A DNA stretch of 64,000 bases from Polynucleobacter sp. 71A-WALBACH. Its GTDB lineage: Bacteria > Pseudomonadota > Gammaproteobacteria > Burkholderiales > Burkholderiaceae. Below the pieces are notes generated by a model that searched no databases, was not told where the DNA came from, and saw only the letters and a list, made by a program, of their open reading frames with translations. The position numbers and the translations under genes were made by a program. Shown piece by piece: positions 1 to 7,705 of the stretch (position 1 is the first letter of the stretch; each line of letters begins with the position of its first letter). Location of the stretch: positions 124,001 to 188,000 of the forward strand of contig NZ_JACVOP010000004.1 of the NCBI RefSeq assembly GCF_018882365.1. Reading direction: 5' to 3'.

Positions 1-2949
1 AGCCGTGCCACGCCTGCATCACGTCTCATTGGTAGCCTCTCACGCGGACTTCAATCCGCCGTACCAACGATGGATCGTCGTACTTTCCTCAAGCGTTCCG
101 GGGTAGGTGTTGGTGCTGGTATTGCGGCAAGCCAATTGAGCTTGGTGCAAAAAGCGGTAGCAGAGCCAAGTAAGGCGATGCTAGACGGCAAGGGCAAGAT
201 TGAAGTCAAGAGAACGATTTGTACCCACTGTTCCGTAGGTTGCGCGACTGATGCTACTGTTGAGAATGGTGTTTGGGTTCGCCAAGACCCTGTATTCGAT
301 TCCCCAATTAATATGGGTTCTTATTGTGCCAAAGGTGCCGCTTTGCGTGAGCACGGACACGGTGACTTCCGTTTGCGTTATCCAATGAAGTTGGTTGATG
401 GTAAATACCAACGCATTTCTTGGGATCAAGCTTTAACTGAGATTACTGCGCAGATGAAAGACATCCGCAGTAAGTATTCACCGGATGCCATGTTCTTTAT
501 TGGATCTTCAAAGCACAACAACGAGCAATCTTATTTGTTGCGTAAGTGGGTTTCTTTCTTCGGAACGAACAATACAGACCACCAAGCACGTATTTGTCAC
601 TCAACCACTGTTGCCGGTGTTGCAAACACCTGGGGCTATGGTGCGATGACCAATAGCTATAACGACATGATGAATGCCAAGGCAGCCTTGTACATCGGCT
701 CAAATGCTGCTGAAGCGCATCCAGTGTCTATGCTTAGCTTGTTGCATGCAAAAGAAAATGGTTGCAAGGTCATCGTAGTTGACCCACGCTATACCCGTAC
801 AGCAGCCAAGTCAGATCAGTATGTTCGTATTCGTTCTGGTACCGATATTCCATTCTTGTTTGGTGTTCTGTATCACATCTTTAACAATGGCTGGGAAGAT
901 AAGAAGTACATCAATGACCGCGTATACGGCATGGATGAGATCCGCAAAGAAGTCATGGAGAAGTGGACACCTAAGAATGTAGAAGAGGCTTGCGGCGTTC
1001 CAGAAGCCCAGATGTACAAAGTCGCTGAAACTATGGCGAAGAATCGTCCAAGCACCTTAGTTTGGTGTATGGGCCAAACACAGCACACCATTGGTAATGC
1101 CATGGTTCGTGCATCTTGCATTTTGCAGTTGGCTTTGGGCAACATCGGCAAGTCCGGTGGTGGCGCGAATATTTTTCGCGGTCACGACAACGTACAAGGT
1201 GCAACTGACGTAGGTCCAAATCCAGATTCATTACCTGGCTACTATGGTCTTGCGGCTGGCTCATGGAAGCACTTCGCAACTGTGTGGGGCGTTGACTACG
1301 AATGGATTAAAGGTCGTTACGCGCCTGACATGATGGAGAAATCCGGTACTACGGTTTCTCGTTGGGTCGATGCGGTGCTTGAAAAGAATGACATGATTGA
1401 TCAACAAACCAATGTAAAAGGTTTGTTCTTCTGGGGTCATGCGCCTAACTCACAAACTCGCGGCTTAGATATGAAGCGCGCGATGGATAAGTTGGATTTA
1501 TTGGTAGTGGTTGATCCTTACCCAAGTGCTACGGCAGCGATGGCAGCAATGCCAGCCGCCGAAGGTAATGCGGTTAATAAGAATCGCAATGTCTACCTCT
1601 TGCCAGCAACTACTCAGTTTGAAACAACGGGTTCAGCTACTGCCTCAAACCGCTCATTACAGTGGCGCGAGAAAGTCATTGATCCATTGTTTGAATCAGT
1701 ACCTGACCACGTGATCATGCAAGCGTTTGCTGACCGCCTAGGTTTCGGTGAAGAGTTATCAAAGAATTACAAGATTCTGAATTCGAAGTTTGCTGGTAAG
1801 CAATGGAGGGAGCCAGAAATTGAATCCATTTTGCGTGAAATTAATCGTTCTGTTTGGACCATTGGTTACACCGGTCAAACTCCTGAGCGTTTAAAAGCCC
1901 ACATGAGAATGGTTGGCACCTTTGATCCGAAAACTTTGAAGTCACGTGGTGGTGTTGATCCAGTCACTGGATACGATACAACCGGTGATTACTATGGCTT
2001 GCCTTGGCCTTGTTACGGTACAGCCGCTATCAAACACCCAGGCTCTCCAAACCTCTATGACACTAGTAAGAGTGTCATGGAAGGTGGTGGTAACTTCCGC
2101 GCGAACTTCGGTGTTGAAAAGGATGGCAAGAATTTATTGGCTGAAGATGGTTCTTACTCTAAGGGCTCAGCGATTACTACTGGCTACCCAGAGTTTGATC
2201 ACGTGTTCGTGAAAAAGCTAGGCTGGTGGAATCAGCTGACCGAGGAAGAGCAGAAGCTTGCAGAAGGTAAGAACTGGAAGACTGACTTATCTGGCGGTAT
2301 TCAGCGCGTGGTAATGAAGAATGGTTGCCATCCATTTGGTAATGCAAAAGCACGCGCAGTAGTGTGGAACTTCCCGGATGCCATTCCAATTCACCGTGAA
2401 GCTCTGTACAGCACAAATGAGCCAATGATGCGCAAGTATCCAACCGCAGCTGATAAGAAGAATTTCTGGCGCTTGCCGACTCTCTATAAAACAGTTCAGG
2501 ATAAGAACTTGAATGAGAAGCTCTACGAAAAGTTCCCAATCATTTTGACCTCTGGTCGCTTGGTTGAGTACGAAGGTGGAGGAGACGAAACTCGTTCCAA
2601 CCCATGGTTGGCTGAGTTGCAACAAGAGAACTTTGTGGAGATCAATCCTAAGGCCGCAGAAGATCGCGGTATTAAGAATTGGGACTACGTATGGGTTAAG
2701 TCACCAACTGGCGCCAAGATTAAAGTGCGTGCATTGGTAACTCCACGTGTTGATCAAGGTACTGCATTCGTGCCATTCCACTTTGCTGGCTGGTGGCAAG
2801 GTAATGACTTGCGCAAATATTACCCAGAGGGCGCTGCCCCAGTAGTTTTAGGTGAGGCGGTAAATACTGCGACAACCTATGGCTACGATATGGTAACGAT
2901 GATGCAAGAAACCAAAACCACAATGTGCCAAATCGAAAAATTTGCCTAA
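1..2949 (+). CDS. fdhA: Formate dehydrogenase, catalytic (alpha) subunit; 5' end probably outside the window
   Basis: Molybdopterin oxidoreductase that oxidises formate to CO2, most likely on the periplasmic side. Numbered from the ATG at 70 (959 aa): a Tat motif RRTFLKR at residues 3-9, a [4Fe-4S] site with Cys51, Cys54, Cys58 and Cys86, then the active-site Cys176-His177 in HQARICHSTT. Selenoenzymes carry selenocysteine here; this is the Cys form with no in-frame TGA. The C-terminal part is the cofactor-capping domain. The frame stays open from base 1 to the ATG at 70, and no Shine-Dalgarno sequence precedes 70, so the true start is probably upstream of the window. Followed by the FeS, lipoprotein and cytochrome b genes in one operon. 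Mo versus W cannot be read from the sequence. Confidence 0.93.
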   Translation, partial: SRATPASRLIGSLSRGLQSAVPTMDRRTFLKRSGVGVGAGIAASQLSLVQKAVAEPSKAMLDGKGKIEVKRTICTHCSVGCATDATVENGVWVRQDPVFDSPINMGSYCAKGAALREHGHGDFRLRYPMKLVDGKYQRISWDQALTEITAQMKDIRSKYSPDAMFFIGSSKHNNEQSYLLRKWVSFFGTNNTDHQARICHSTTVAGVANTWGYGAMTNSYNDMMNAKAALYIGSNAAEAHPVSMLSLLHAKENGCKVIVVDPRYTRTAAKSDQYVRIRSGTDIPFLFGVLYHIFNNGWEDKKYINDRVYGMDEIRKEVMEKWTPKNVEEACGVPEAQMYKVAETMAKNRPSTLVWCMGQTQHTIGNAMVRASCILQLALGNIGKSGGGANIFRGHDNVQGATDVGPNPDSLPGYYGLAAGSWKHFATVWGVDYEWIKGRYAPDMMEKSGTTVSRWVDAVLEKNDMIDQQTNVKGLFFWGHAPNSQTRGLDMKRAMDKLDLLVVVDPYPSATAAMAAMPAAEGNAVNKNRNVYLLPATTQFETTGSATASNRSLQWREKVIDPLFESVPDHVIMQAFADRLGFGEELSKNYKILNSKFAGKQWREPEIESILREINRSVWTIGYTGQTPERLKAHMRMVGTFDPKTLKSRGGVDPVTGYDTTGDYYGLPWPCYGTAAIKHPGSPNLYDTSKSVMEGGGNFRANFGVEKDGKNLLAEDGSYSKGSAITTGYPEFDHVFVKKLGWWNQLTEEEQKLAEGKNWKTDLSGGIQRVVMKNGCHPFGNAKARAVVWNFPDAIPIHREALYSTNEPMMRKYPTAADKKNFWRLPTLYKTVQDKNLNEKLYEKFPIILTSGRLVEYEGGGDETRSNPWLAELQQENFVEINPKAAEDRGIKNWDYVWVKSPTGAKIKVRALVTPRVDQGTAFVPFHFAGWWQGNDLRKYYPEGAAPVVLGEAVNTATTYGYDMVTMMQETKTTMCQIEKFA

Positions 2950-2976
2950 GTTAAAAAATAAAGTCAGGAGAACACC

Positions 2977-3636
2977 ATGGCAAGAATGAAATTTATTTGC
3001 GATACAGAGCGATGCATTGAGTGCAACGGCTGTGTCACTGCTTGTAAAAACGAAAATGAAGTTCCTTGGGGTATTACTCGTCGCCGTGTTGTTACGGTGA
3101 ATGACGGCGTAATTGGCCAAGAGAAATCTGTCTCAGTTGCTTGCATGCATTGTTCGGATGCGCCTTGTATGGCCGTCTGTCCAGTGGATTGCTTCTACCG
3201 TACCGATGAAGGTGTGGTTTTGCATGACAAAGATATTTGTATCGGTTGTGGCTACTGCTCATTTGCCTGCCCATTTGGAGCGCCTCAGTTCTTGAGCAAG
3301 GGGGCTTTTGGTTCCCGTAGCAAAATGGATAAGTGCACATTCTGTAGTGGTGGCCCTGAAGCCAACGGAAGCGTTGCCGAGTTTGAAAAATATGGACGTA
3401 ACCGCTTGGCAGAAGGCAAGTTGCCTTTATGCGCTGAGATGTGTTCAACCAAAGCTTTGATTGGTGGAGATAGTGAAGTGATTTCTACTATTTACGCTAA
3501 ACGAGTTTCAATTCGTGAGGCTAACGGCAGATATCCAAGTAACGATATTTTTGGTTGGTCTACTGCTTATGGTCCTTCTGGATCTCCTGCACCTACGCCA
3601 ACACCTGCTGACAAAATTCCAGGAGCAAAGTCATGA
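2977..3636 (+). CDS. fdhB: Formate dehydrogenase iron-sulfur (beta) subunit
   Basis: Electron-transfer subunit passing electrons from the formate-oxidising subunit to the membrane cytochrome b. Its 219 residues hold ferredoxin-type Cys clusters: Cys8/13/16/19/23, Cys56/59/64/68, Cys88/91/94/98, and the split pair Cys120/123 with Cys152/156, enough for four [4Fe-4S] centres. The end is Pro-rich, without the C-terminal membrane helix found in E. coli FdnH. An AGGAG lies just ahead of the ATG. The stop overlaps the next ATG (ATGA at 3633), so translation is probably coupled to the lipoprotein gene. The family is clear; partner assignment rests on gene order. Confidence 0.93.
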   Translation: MARMKFICDTERCIECNGCVTACKNENEVPWGITRRRVVTVNDGVIGQEKSVSVACMHCSDAPCMAVCPVDCFYRTDEGVVLHDKDICIGCGYCSFACPFGAPQFLSKGAFGSRSKMDKCTFCSGGPEANGSVAEFEKYGRNRLAEGKLPLCAEMCSTKALIGGDSEVISTIYAKRVSIREANGRYPSNDIFGWSTAYGPSGSPAPTPTPADKIPGAKS

Positions 3637-3869
3637 AATTAAATTTCAAAACTCTCGGTTTATGTTTAGCGGCTGGTGCTTTATTAGCTGCTTGCTCGGA
3701 GCCTCCTGAAATTGCGGCGAAAGCTGCAAAGCGTCCTGATGTCGCTCCTTACATGGGTGCTGACAATGGATTCATGACCAAAGGCTGGACTCCAGGCGAT
3801 CAAGCAAGTTGGACGGAGGCGATTAACAAGCGCAATCAGAAGCAATCTGAGTATTCACGCGCTAAGTGA
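3633..3869 (+). CDS. Small lipoprotein of the formate dehydrogenase operon
   Basis: A 78-residue predicted lipoprotein: hydrophobic signal peptide ending in lipobox LLAAC (Cys about residue 22), then a short hydrophilic tail. I recognise no enzymatic domain. It begins inside the stop codon of fdhB (ATGA overlap) and ends 47 bases before the cytochrome b gene, so it is co-transcribed and probably co-translated with the complex. Tethering or assembly of the periplasmic formate dehydrogenase is a reasonable guess but is inference. Such a short open frame could be questioned, but the lipobox and coupling support it. Confidence 0.8.
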   Translation: MKLNFKTLGLCLAAGALLAACSEPPEIAAKAAKRPDVAPYMGADNGFMTKGWTPGDQASWTEAINKRNQKQSEYSRAK

Positions 3870-3916
3870 TCAGTTAAACAACAATAAATAAAACGAAAAC
3901 GTTTAAGGATATTTGT

Positions 3917-4972
3917 ATGAATCGATCATTTTCAAGTGTTAGTCGCTCCTGGATATTGGCTCTGGGCGTATCACTGAGCTTATTAAGTGGTGTTAGCTTG
4001 GCGGAACGCGCGCCAATGCAGCCATTGCCAAGTCCAAGCGGAATTGATTTTCCTAAGAATCTCAATACCATTCCTAACGGAACTCAAGCTCAATCGCAGC
4101 CGGCAAATACAGCGCCTAAAGAAGGTGCAATTTGGGATACGGCCAATAGCGACCCTTATAACTACGTCAGCATTCCAGACAAAGAGGCGAGTGTTTTAAT
4201 TCAGCGCTCTGGTCAGCAATGGCGCTTGATCCGTAATGGCGTGATTACTGTCTATGGTGGCTGGCTATTGGCTATTGCATTCTTTGGTGTGATTGCAATG
4301 TACATGTTTAAAGGCCCAATCAAGTTGCATGCTCCTTTATCCGGTATTAAGATCAAACGCTTCAATGGCTTTGATCGCCTCACTCATTGGACTATGGCAT
4401 TTAGCTTTATTGCCCTTGCATTTACTGGTCTATTAATTTTGTACGGAAAATACTTTGCGATGCCTTTAATGGGTGGCGCAGCTTATGGATCATTCTTGAT
4501 GGTTTGTAAGAATATTCATAACTTTGTTGGCCCCTTATTTACTTTAAGTATTGTGATTTTCTTCTTCCTCTTTGTTCGCAAGAATATTTTTGGAGAAGGC
4601 GATATGGCTTGGTTAATGTCCTTTGGTGGAATTTTCTCTGGTAAGCATGTGCCAGCTGGTTTCTTTAACTTTGGTGAGAAATTCTGGTTCTGGTTTGGCA
4701 TGGTATTCCTAGGTTTGATTATTTCTGCCTCAGGATTTGTGCTGGATATGATCGTGCCATTCATGGATGTCCAATACTTGCGTGGCACTATGCAATTAGC
4801 CAATATTATTCATAGCTCTGCTGCTATTTTGATGACAACGATGGCAATGGGTCACATCTATATTGGTACGATTGGTATGCAAGGCTCGATCGATGGTATG
4901 AAGGATGGCTATGTTGATGCAACCTGGGCTAAAGAACACCATGAAATTTGGTACAACAAGATTAATAAATAA
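3917..4972 (+). CDS. fdhC: Formate dehydrogenase cytochrome b (gamma) subunit
   Basis: Membrane diheme cytochrome b anchor that transfers electrons from the FeS subunit to quinone. The 351 residues start with a signal-like hydrophobic stretch (about residues 10-30) and a periplasmic Pro/Asn-rich segment, then about four transmembrane helices of the FdnI/FdoI type. Likely haem ligands are in FDRLTHWTMAF, CKNIHNFVGP and the late IIHSSAAI/MAMGHIYIG segments. AAGGA sits upstream of the ATG. It is longer than E. coli FdnI (about 217 aa) because of the N-terminal extension, a form I associate with betaproteobacterial and Shewanella-like FdhC. It lies between the lipoprotein and the small Ala/Pro-rich gene. 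Confidence 0.9.
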   Translation: MNRSFSSVSRSWILALGVSLSLLSGVSLAERAPMQPLPSPSGIDFPKNLNTIPNGTQAQSQPANTAPKEGAIWDTANSDPYNYVSIPDKEASVLIQRSGQQWRLIRNGVITVYGGWLLAIAFFGVIAMYMFKGPIKLHAPLSGIKIKRFNGFDRLTHWTMAFSFIALAFTGLLILYGKYFAMPLMGGAAYGSFLMVCKNIHNFVGPLFTLSIVIFFFLFVRKNIFGEGDMAWLMSFGGIFSGKHVPAGFFNFGEKFWFWFGMVFLGLIISASGFVLDMIVPFMDVQYLRGTMQLANIIHSSAAILMTTMAMGHIYIGTIGMQGSIDGMKDGYVDATWAKEHHEIWYNKINK

Positions 4973-4982
4973 GGACAAAGCC

Positions 4983-5288
4983 ATGAAAAAAATCATCGCT
5001 TTCACACTCTGTTCATTTGCAACTGCCGCTGCATTTGCCACACTGCCTCCGCTATCGCCTGAGGCACAAGAAGCTGCAACCTTAGCAAAAGCAAAGGCTG
5101 CTTATGGCGATAAAGTTGGTGCATATCAACTGTGCCAAGCTCAAAATAAAGTGGCTGATCGCTTTAAGCTTGCTGGTACTGCAGCGCCGGCAGCCTGTGT
5201 AGCTCCGCCACCGTTTGTTGCACCAGTGGCTGCTGCGGCTGTGCCGCCACCAGCTACAGCTCCGGCACCAGCACCGGCGGCAAAGTAG
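4983..5288 (+). CDS. Small exported Ala/Pro-rich protein at the end of the fdh operon
   Basis: A 101-residue protein of no family I recognise. It has a clear signal peptide (basic start, hydrophobic core, cleavage near AAAFA), a helical middle with two Cys residues (in YQLCQAQ and APAACVAP), and a low-complexity Ala/Pro tail over the last 30 residues. The start is set by AAGGA at 4971-4975, seven bases before the ATG; a longer open frame from 4905 overlaps fdhC and has no support. It follows fdhC by 10 bases, so it is probably an operon member. Its stop abuts the convergent tupC stop with no intergenic base and no visible terminator. Confidence 0.75.
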   Translation: MKKIIAFTLCSFATAAAFATLPPLSPEAQEAATLAKAKAAYGDKVGAYQLCQAQNKVADRFKLAGTAAPAACVAPPPFVAPVAAAAVPPPATAPAPAPAAK

Positions 5289-5999
5289 TTAGTTCGCGAG
5301 CAACTCTTGATGTAGGTAGCGTTTAGCTGCTTGTGTTTGAGGATCGGCAAAGAAAGGACCTACGGGTCCTTTTTCTTTTATCTGCCCTTGATCAATGAAG
5401 ATGATATATTCAGCCAATCTTTGTACTTGTGCAAGTTGATGTGAGGTAAAAAGCACATTACTGCCACTCATCTGAAACTGACGAATCAATTCTTCAACCT
5501 GCTCAGTAGCGTTAGGATCTAAATTTGCGGTGGGTTCATCAAGCAAAACCAAATTTGGTTTTTGCAAAATGGCCCTTCCTAAACACAGTTTTTGCCTCTC
5601 GCCTGCTGAGAGCTTATGAGCAGGACTTCTGGCAAGATGACTCAAGCCAACTTGCTTTAATACTGTCTCAATGTCTGCTGAGTCAATTGAGGAGTCTGAG
5701 TCCTGGACCATGGCAAGATTCGTTCTCGCTGAAGCCTTGATCATGGGGGTATGGTGCAAAACTAGGGATGAGCGGATATCTTCCGCTGAATAGTTCACCG
5801 TTCCAGAGTCAGGCTGAATTAAGCCATCAAGCAGTTTAAGTAGCGTCGTTTTGCCTGCGCCATTGGGGCCAATGCAGGCGCAAATGCGATCAGTTGGAAT
5901 CAAAGCGTGGGGAATATCCAAAATGATTCGGCCATCGCTTTTAACGATCACATTCTTCAGCTCTATGAATTGATTAAATTCTTCAGGTAACTTAGCCAT
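5289..5999 (-). CDS. tupC: Tungstate/molybdate-type ABC transporter ATPase
   Basis: ATP-hydrolysing subunit of an oxyanion importer. In the 236-residue form: Walker A GPNGAGKT (44-51), signature LSAGE (130-134), Walker B VLLDEP (151-156) and the switch His187 (TSHQ). There is no C-terminal TOBE domain, which fits TupC better than ModC. The ATG at 5999 is chosen because GGAG lies seven bases ahead and it overlaps the permease stop by 8 bases; an in-frame ATG at 6029 would add ten residues. Co-transcribed with the permease. No binding-protein gene is adjacent; candidates are at 44625-46336. Confidence 0.85.
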   Translation of the reverse strand: MAKLPEEFNQFIELKNVIVKSDGRIILDIPHALIPTDRICACIGPNGAGKTTLLKLLDGLIQPDSGTVNYSAEDIRSSLVLHHTPMIKASARTNLAMVQDSDSSIDSADIETVLKQVGLSHLARSPAHKLSAGERQKLCLGRAILQKPNLVLLDEPTANLDPNATEQVEELIRQFQMSGSNVLFTSHQLAQVQRLAEYIIFIDQGQIKEKGPVGPFFADPQTQAAKRYLHQELLAN

Positions 6000-6687
6000 A
6001 GCGACGCTCCGCGATTTGGCGAACTGCAAAGGTAAATAGATTTGCTAGCAGCACAATTGCTAGTAGAACGATACCTAAGGCCAAGGCTAAAGGCAGGTCT
6101 CCCTTGCTGGTTTCTAGGGCAATTGCTGTAGTCATTGTGCGGGTGGAGTGATCAATGTTGCCGCCAACAATCATGACGGCACCTACCTCGGATATCGCTC
6201 TGGCTAGTCCCGCTAGGATGGCAATAGTGAGGGAAAAGCGGCAGTCCCAAATAAGCCATTTGAGCGCTGAAATTCTAGGCAAACGTAGCGCTAAAAAGGA
6301 ATCTCGATGAATTCTCCAGGAATCTTCCAGGATTTGGCGACTTAGGGCGGCAATTAAGGGGGTTGTCAGCAGTGTTTGAGCCAGGATCATGCCCTTGGGT
6401 GTAAAAAGCCATCCCCACACGCCTAAAGGCCCTGTACGGGAGAGTAAAAGGTAGACCACCACGCCAACGATGACTGTCGGAACCCCCATTAAGGTGTTTA
6501 AGGTGACTGTAATTGGCTTTTTGCCTCTAAATTCCTCTGTGGCCAGAAGGGCGCCAATAGGAAGGCCAAGCAAAGTGCCCAGTAGCAAAGCGCTCAAGCT
6601 GACTTGAAGTGAGACCAGTACGATGCCAATAACCCCTGCATCTAAATGCACCAGCAGTCCAAAGGCATCCTGAAAGGTCGTAAACAT
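5992..6687 (-). CDS. tupB: Tungstate/molybdate-type ABC transporter permease
   Basis: Inner-membrane channel subunit of the importer whose ATPase follows it. The MFTTFQDA start gives 231 residues and five to six hydrophobic helices. The binding-protein-dependent permease loop (EVGAVMIVGGNIDHSTRTM), with an EVGA coupling helix, is typical of TupB. The first ATG of the open frame (6735) would add 16 poorly supported residues; neither start has a good ribosome site. It is divergent from the BFD-like gene at 6753 across about 65 bases that must hold both promoters. Specificity for tungstate over molybdate is by similarity and by the nearby formate dehydrogenase, not proven. Confidence 0.83.
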   Translation of the reverse strand: MFTTFQDAFGLLVHLDAGVIGIVLVSLQVSLSALLLGTLLGLPIGALLATEEFRGKKPITVTLNTLMGVPTVIVGVVVYLLLSRTGPLGVWGWLFTPKGMILAQTLLTTPLIAALSRQILEDSWRIHRDSFLALRLPRISALKWLIWDCRFSLTIAILAGLARAISEVGAVMIVGGNIDHSTRTMTTAIALETSKGDLPLALALGIVLLAIVLLANLFTFAVRQIAERRYG

Positions 6688-6752
6688 GGGCTTGATTCTA
6701 GCAAGGGGGTGGCAAAATAGCATAAATGCAAACAATTCCCCTTTTTTAACTC

Positions 6753-6953
6753 ATGGCCGAAGTCATTTGCCTCTGCAATGAGGTTCTCGATGTAGATCTT
6801 CGTGAATATCTCGACGGGCATCCGATCGACTCGATAGAGGAGTTGCGAGAGCAGGCCTCTATTTGTAACAAGTGCATGCAGTGCCAAGACTTAGTTGAAG
6901 GTGAAATCTATTTAGCGCGCGTACGACGCCAACGCGCTGCGGGACAGTTTTAA
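6753..6953 (+). CDS. BFD-like [2Fe-2S]-binding protein
   Basis: A 66-residue protein with the bacterioferritin-associated-ferredoxin cysteine pattern: Cys6 and Cys8 (CLC), then Cys38, Cys41 and Cys44 (CNKCMQC). BFD-like domains bind a [2Fe-2S] cluster and mediate electron transfer or iron release. No bacterioferritin gene is next to it; the stop overlaps the ATG of the EEP-family hydrolase (TAATG), so it heads a coupled operon with that gene and cardiolipin synthase. The fifth Cys (44) is unusual. Function beyond cluster binding is unknown. Confidence 0.75.
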   Translation: MAEVICLCNEVLDVDLREYLDGHPIDSIEELREQASICNKCMQCQDLVEGEIYLARVRRQRAAGQF

Positions 6954-7705
6954 TGACGCAAATGCAGTTAGGCCGCTTTAGTGTCATCACCATGAATGTG
7001 CACAAGGGCTTATCTCCCTTGCACAGAAGATCCACTATTTACGAACTACGCCAAAAAATGCGTAGTCACCATCCAGATCTACTCTTCTTGCAAGAGCTTC
7101 AACAAGAGCACCGAGGGCGGATCAGGCGATTTGGTCAATGGCCGCTGACAGAGCTGACCCATTTTTTATCCGAAGACTTTTGGCATGATTGGCATTACGG
7201 TAAAAACGTCGAGTATCCAGATGGCCATCATGGCAATGCAATTCTTTCTAAAAGACCATTGCATAAAGGTGAAAACTACGACATCTCTGCTTATCGATTT
7301 GAGAGGCGTGGTTTACTCCACAGTGTTACTCAATTAGAGGGTGTGGCAACACCGATTCATTGTTTTTGCGTTCACTTGGCTTTATTTGAAAGAGGGAGAG
7401 AGCGTCAATTAGAAGAAATTATTCATTACATTGACTCTCTTGCGGGCGGCGGCCCAACCATTGTGGCGGGCGACTTTAATGATTGGCGCAATCGCGTGAG
7501 CGCACCCATGCAAGCGGCGGGATTCAATGAAGTTTTTGAGGTTCTCACTGGCGCGCCTGCAAAAACCTTTCCAAGCGTGAAGCCGATGCTTCCAATGGAT
7601 CGAATTTATGTGCGGGGCTTAAAAATTCATTCTGCAGAAGTGTTGTATGAATGGCTGAAATTATCTGATCACCTAGGCATTACTGCGGAACTGGAAATCT
7701 TATGA
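6953..7705 (+). CDS. Endonuclease/exonuclease/phosphatase-family hydrolase
   Basis: A 250-residue EEP-fold metal-dependent hydrolase. Fold landmarks appear in order: NVHKG near the start, the metal-binding Glu in LFLQELQQEH, HGNAILSKRP, the catalytic AGDFNDWRN and the final SDHLGI. Members cleave phosphodiester bonds in nucleic acids, phospholipids or inositol phosphates; the substrate cannot be told. It is translationally coupled on both sides (TAATG with the BFD-like gene, ATGA with cardiolipin synthase), suggesting a role connected with phospholipids, which is inference. There is no signal peptide, so it is probably cytoplasmic. Confidence 0.85.
   Translation: MTQMQLGRFSVITMNVHKGLSPLHRRSTIYELRQKMRSHHPDLLFLQELQQEHRGRIRRFGQWPLTELTHFLSEDFWHDWHYGKNVEYPDGHHGNAILSKRPLHKGENYDISAYRFERRGLLHSVTQLEGVATPIHCFCVHLALFERGRERQLEEIIHYIDSLAGGGPTIVAGDFNDWRNRVSAPMQAAGFNEVFEVLTGAPAKTFPSVKPMLPMDRIYVRGLKIHSAEVLYEWLKLSDHLGITAELEIL

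Noticed and set aside
170..700. Selenocysteine-type formate dehydrogenase
   Set aside because: The active-site codon is Cys (TGT) at residue 176; no in-frame TGA or SECIS-like need.
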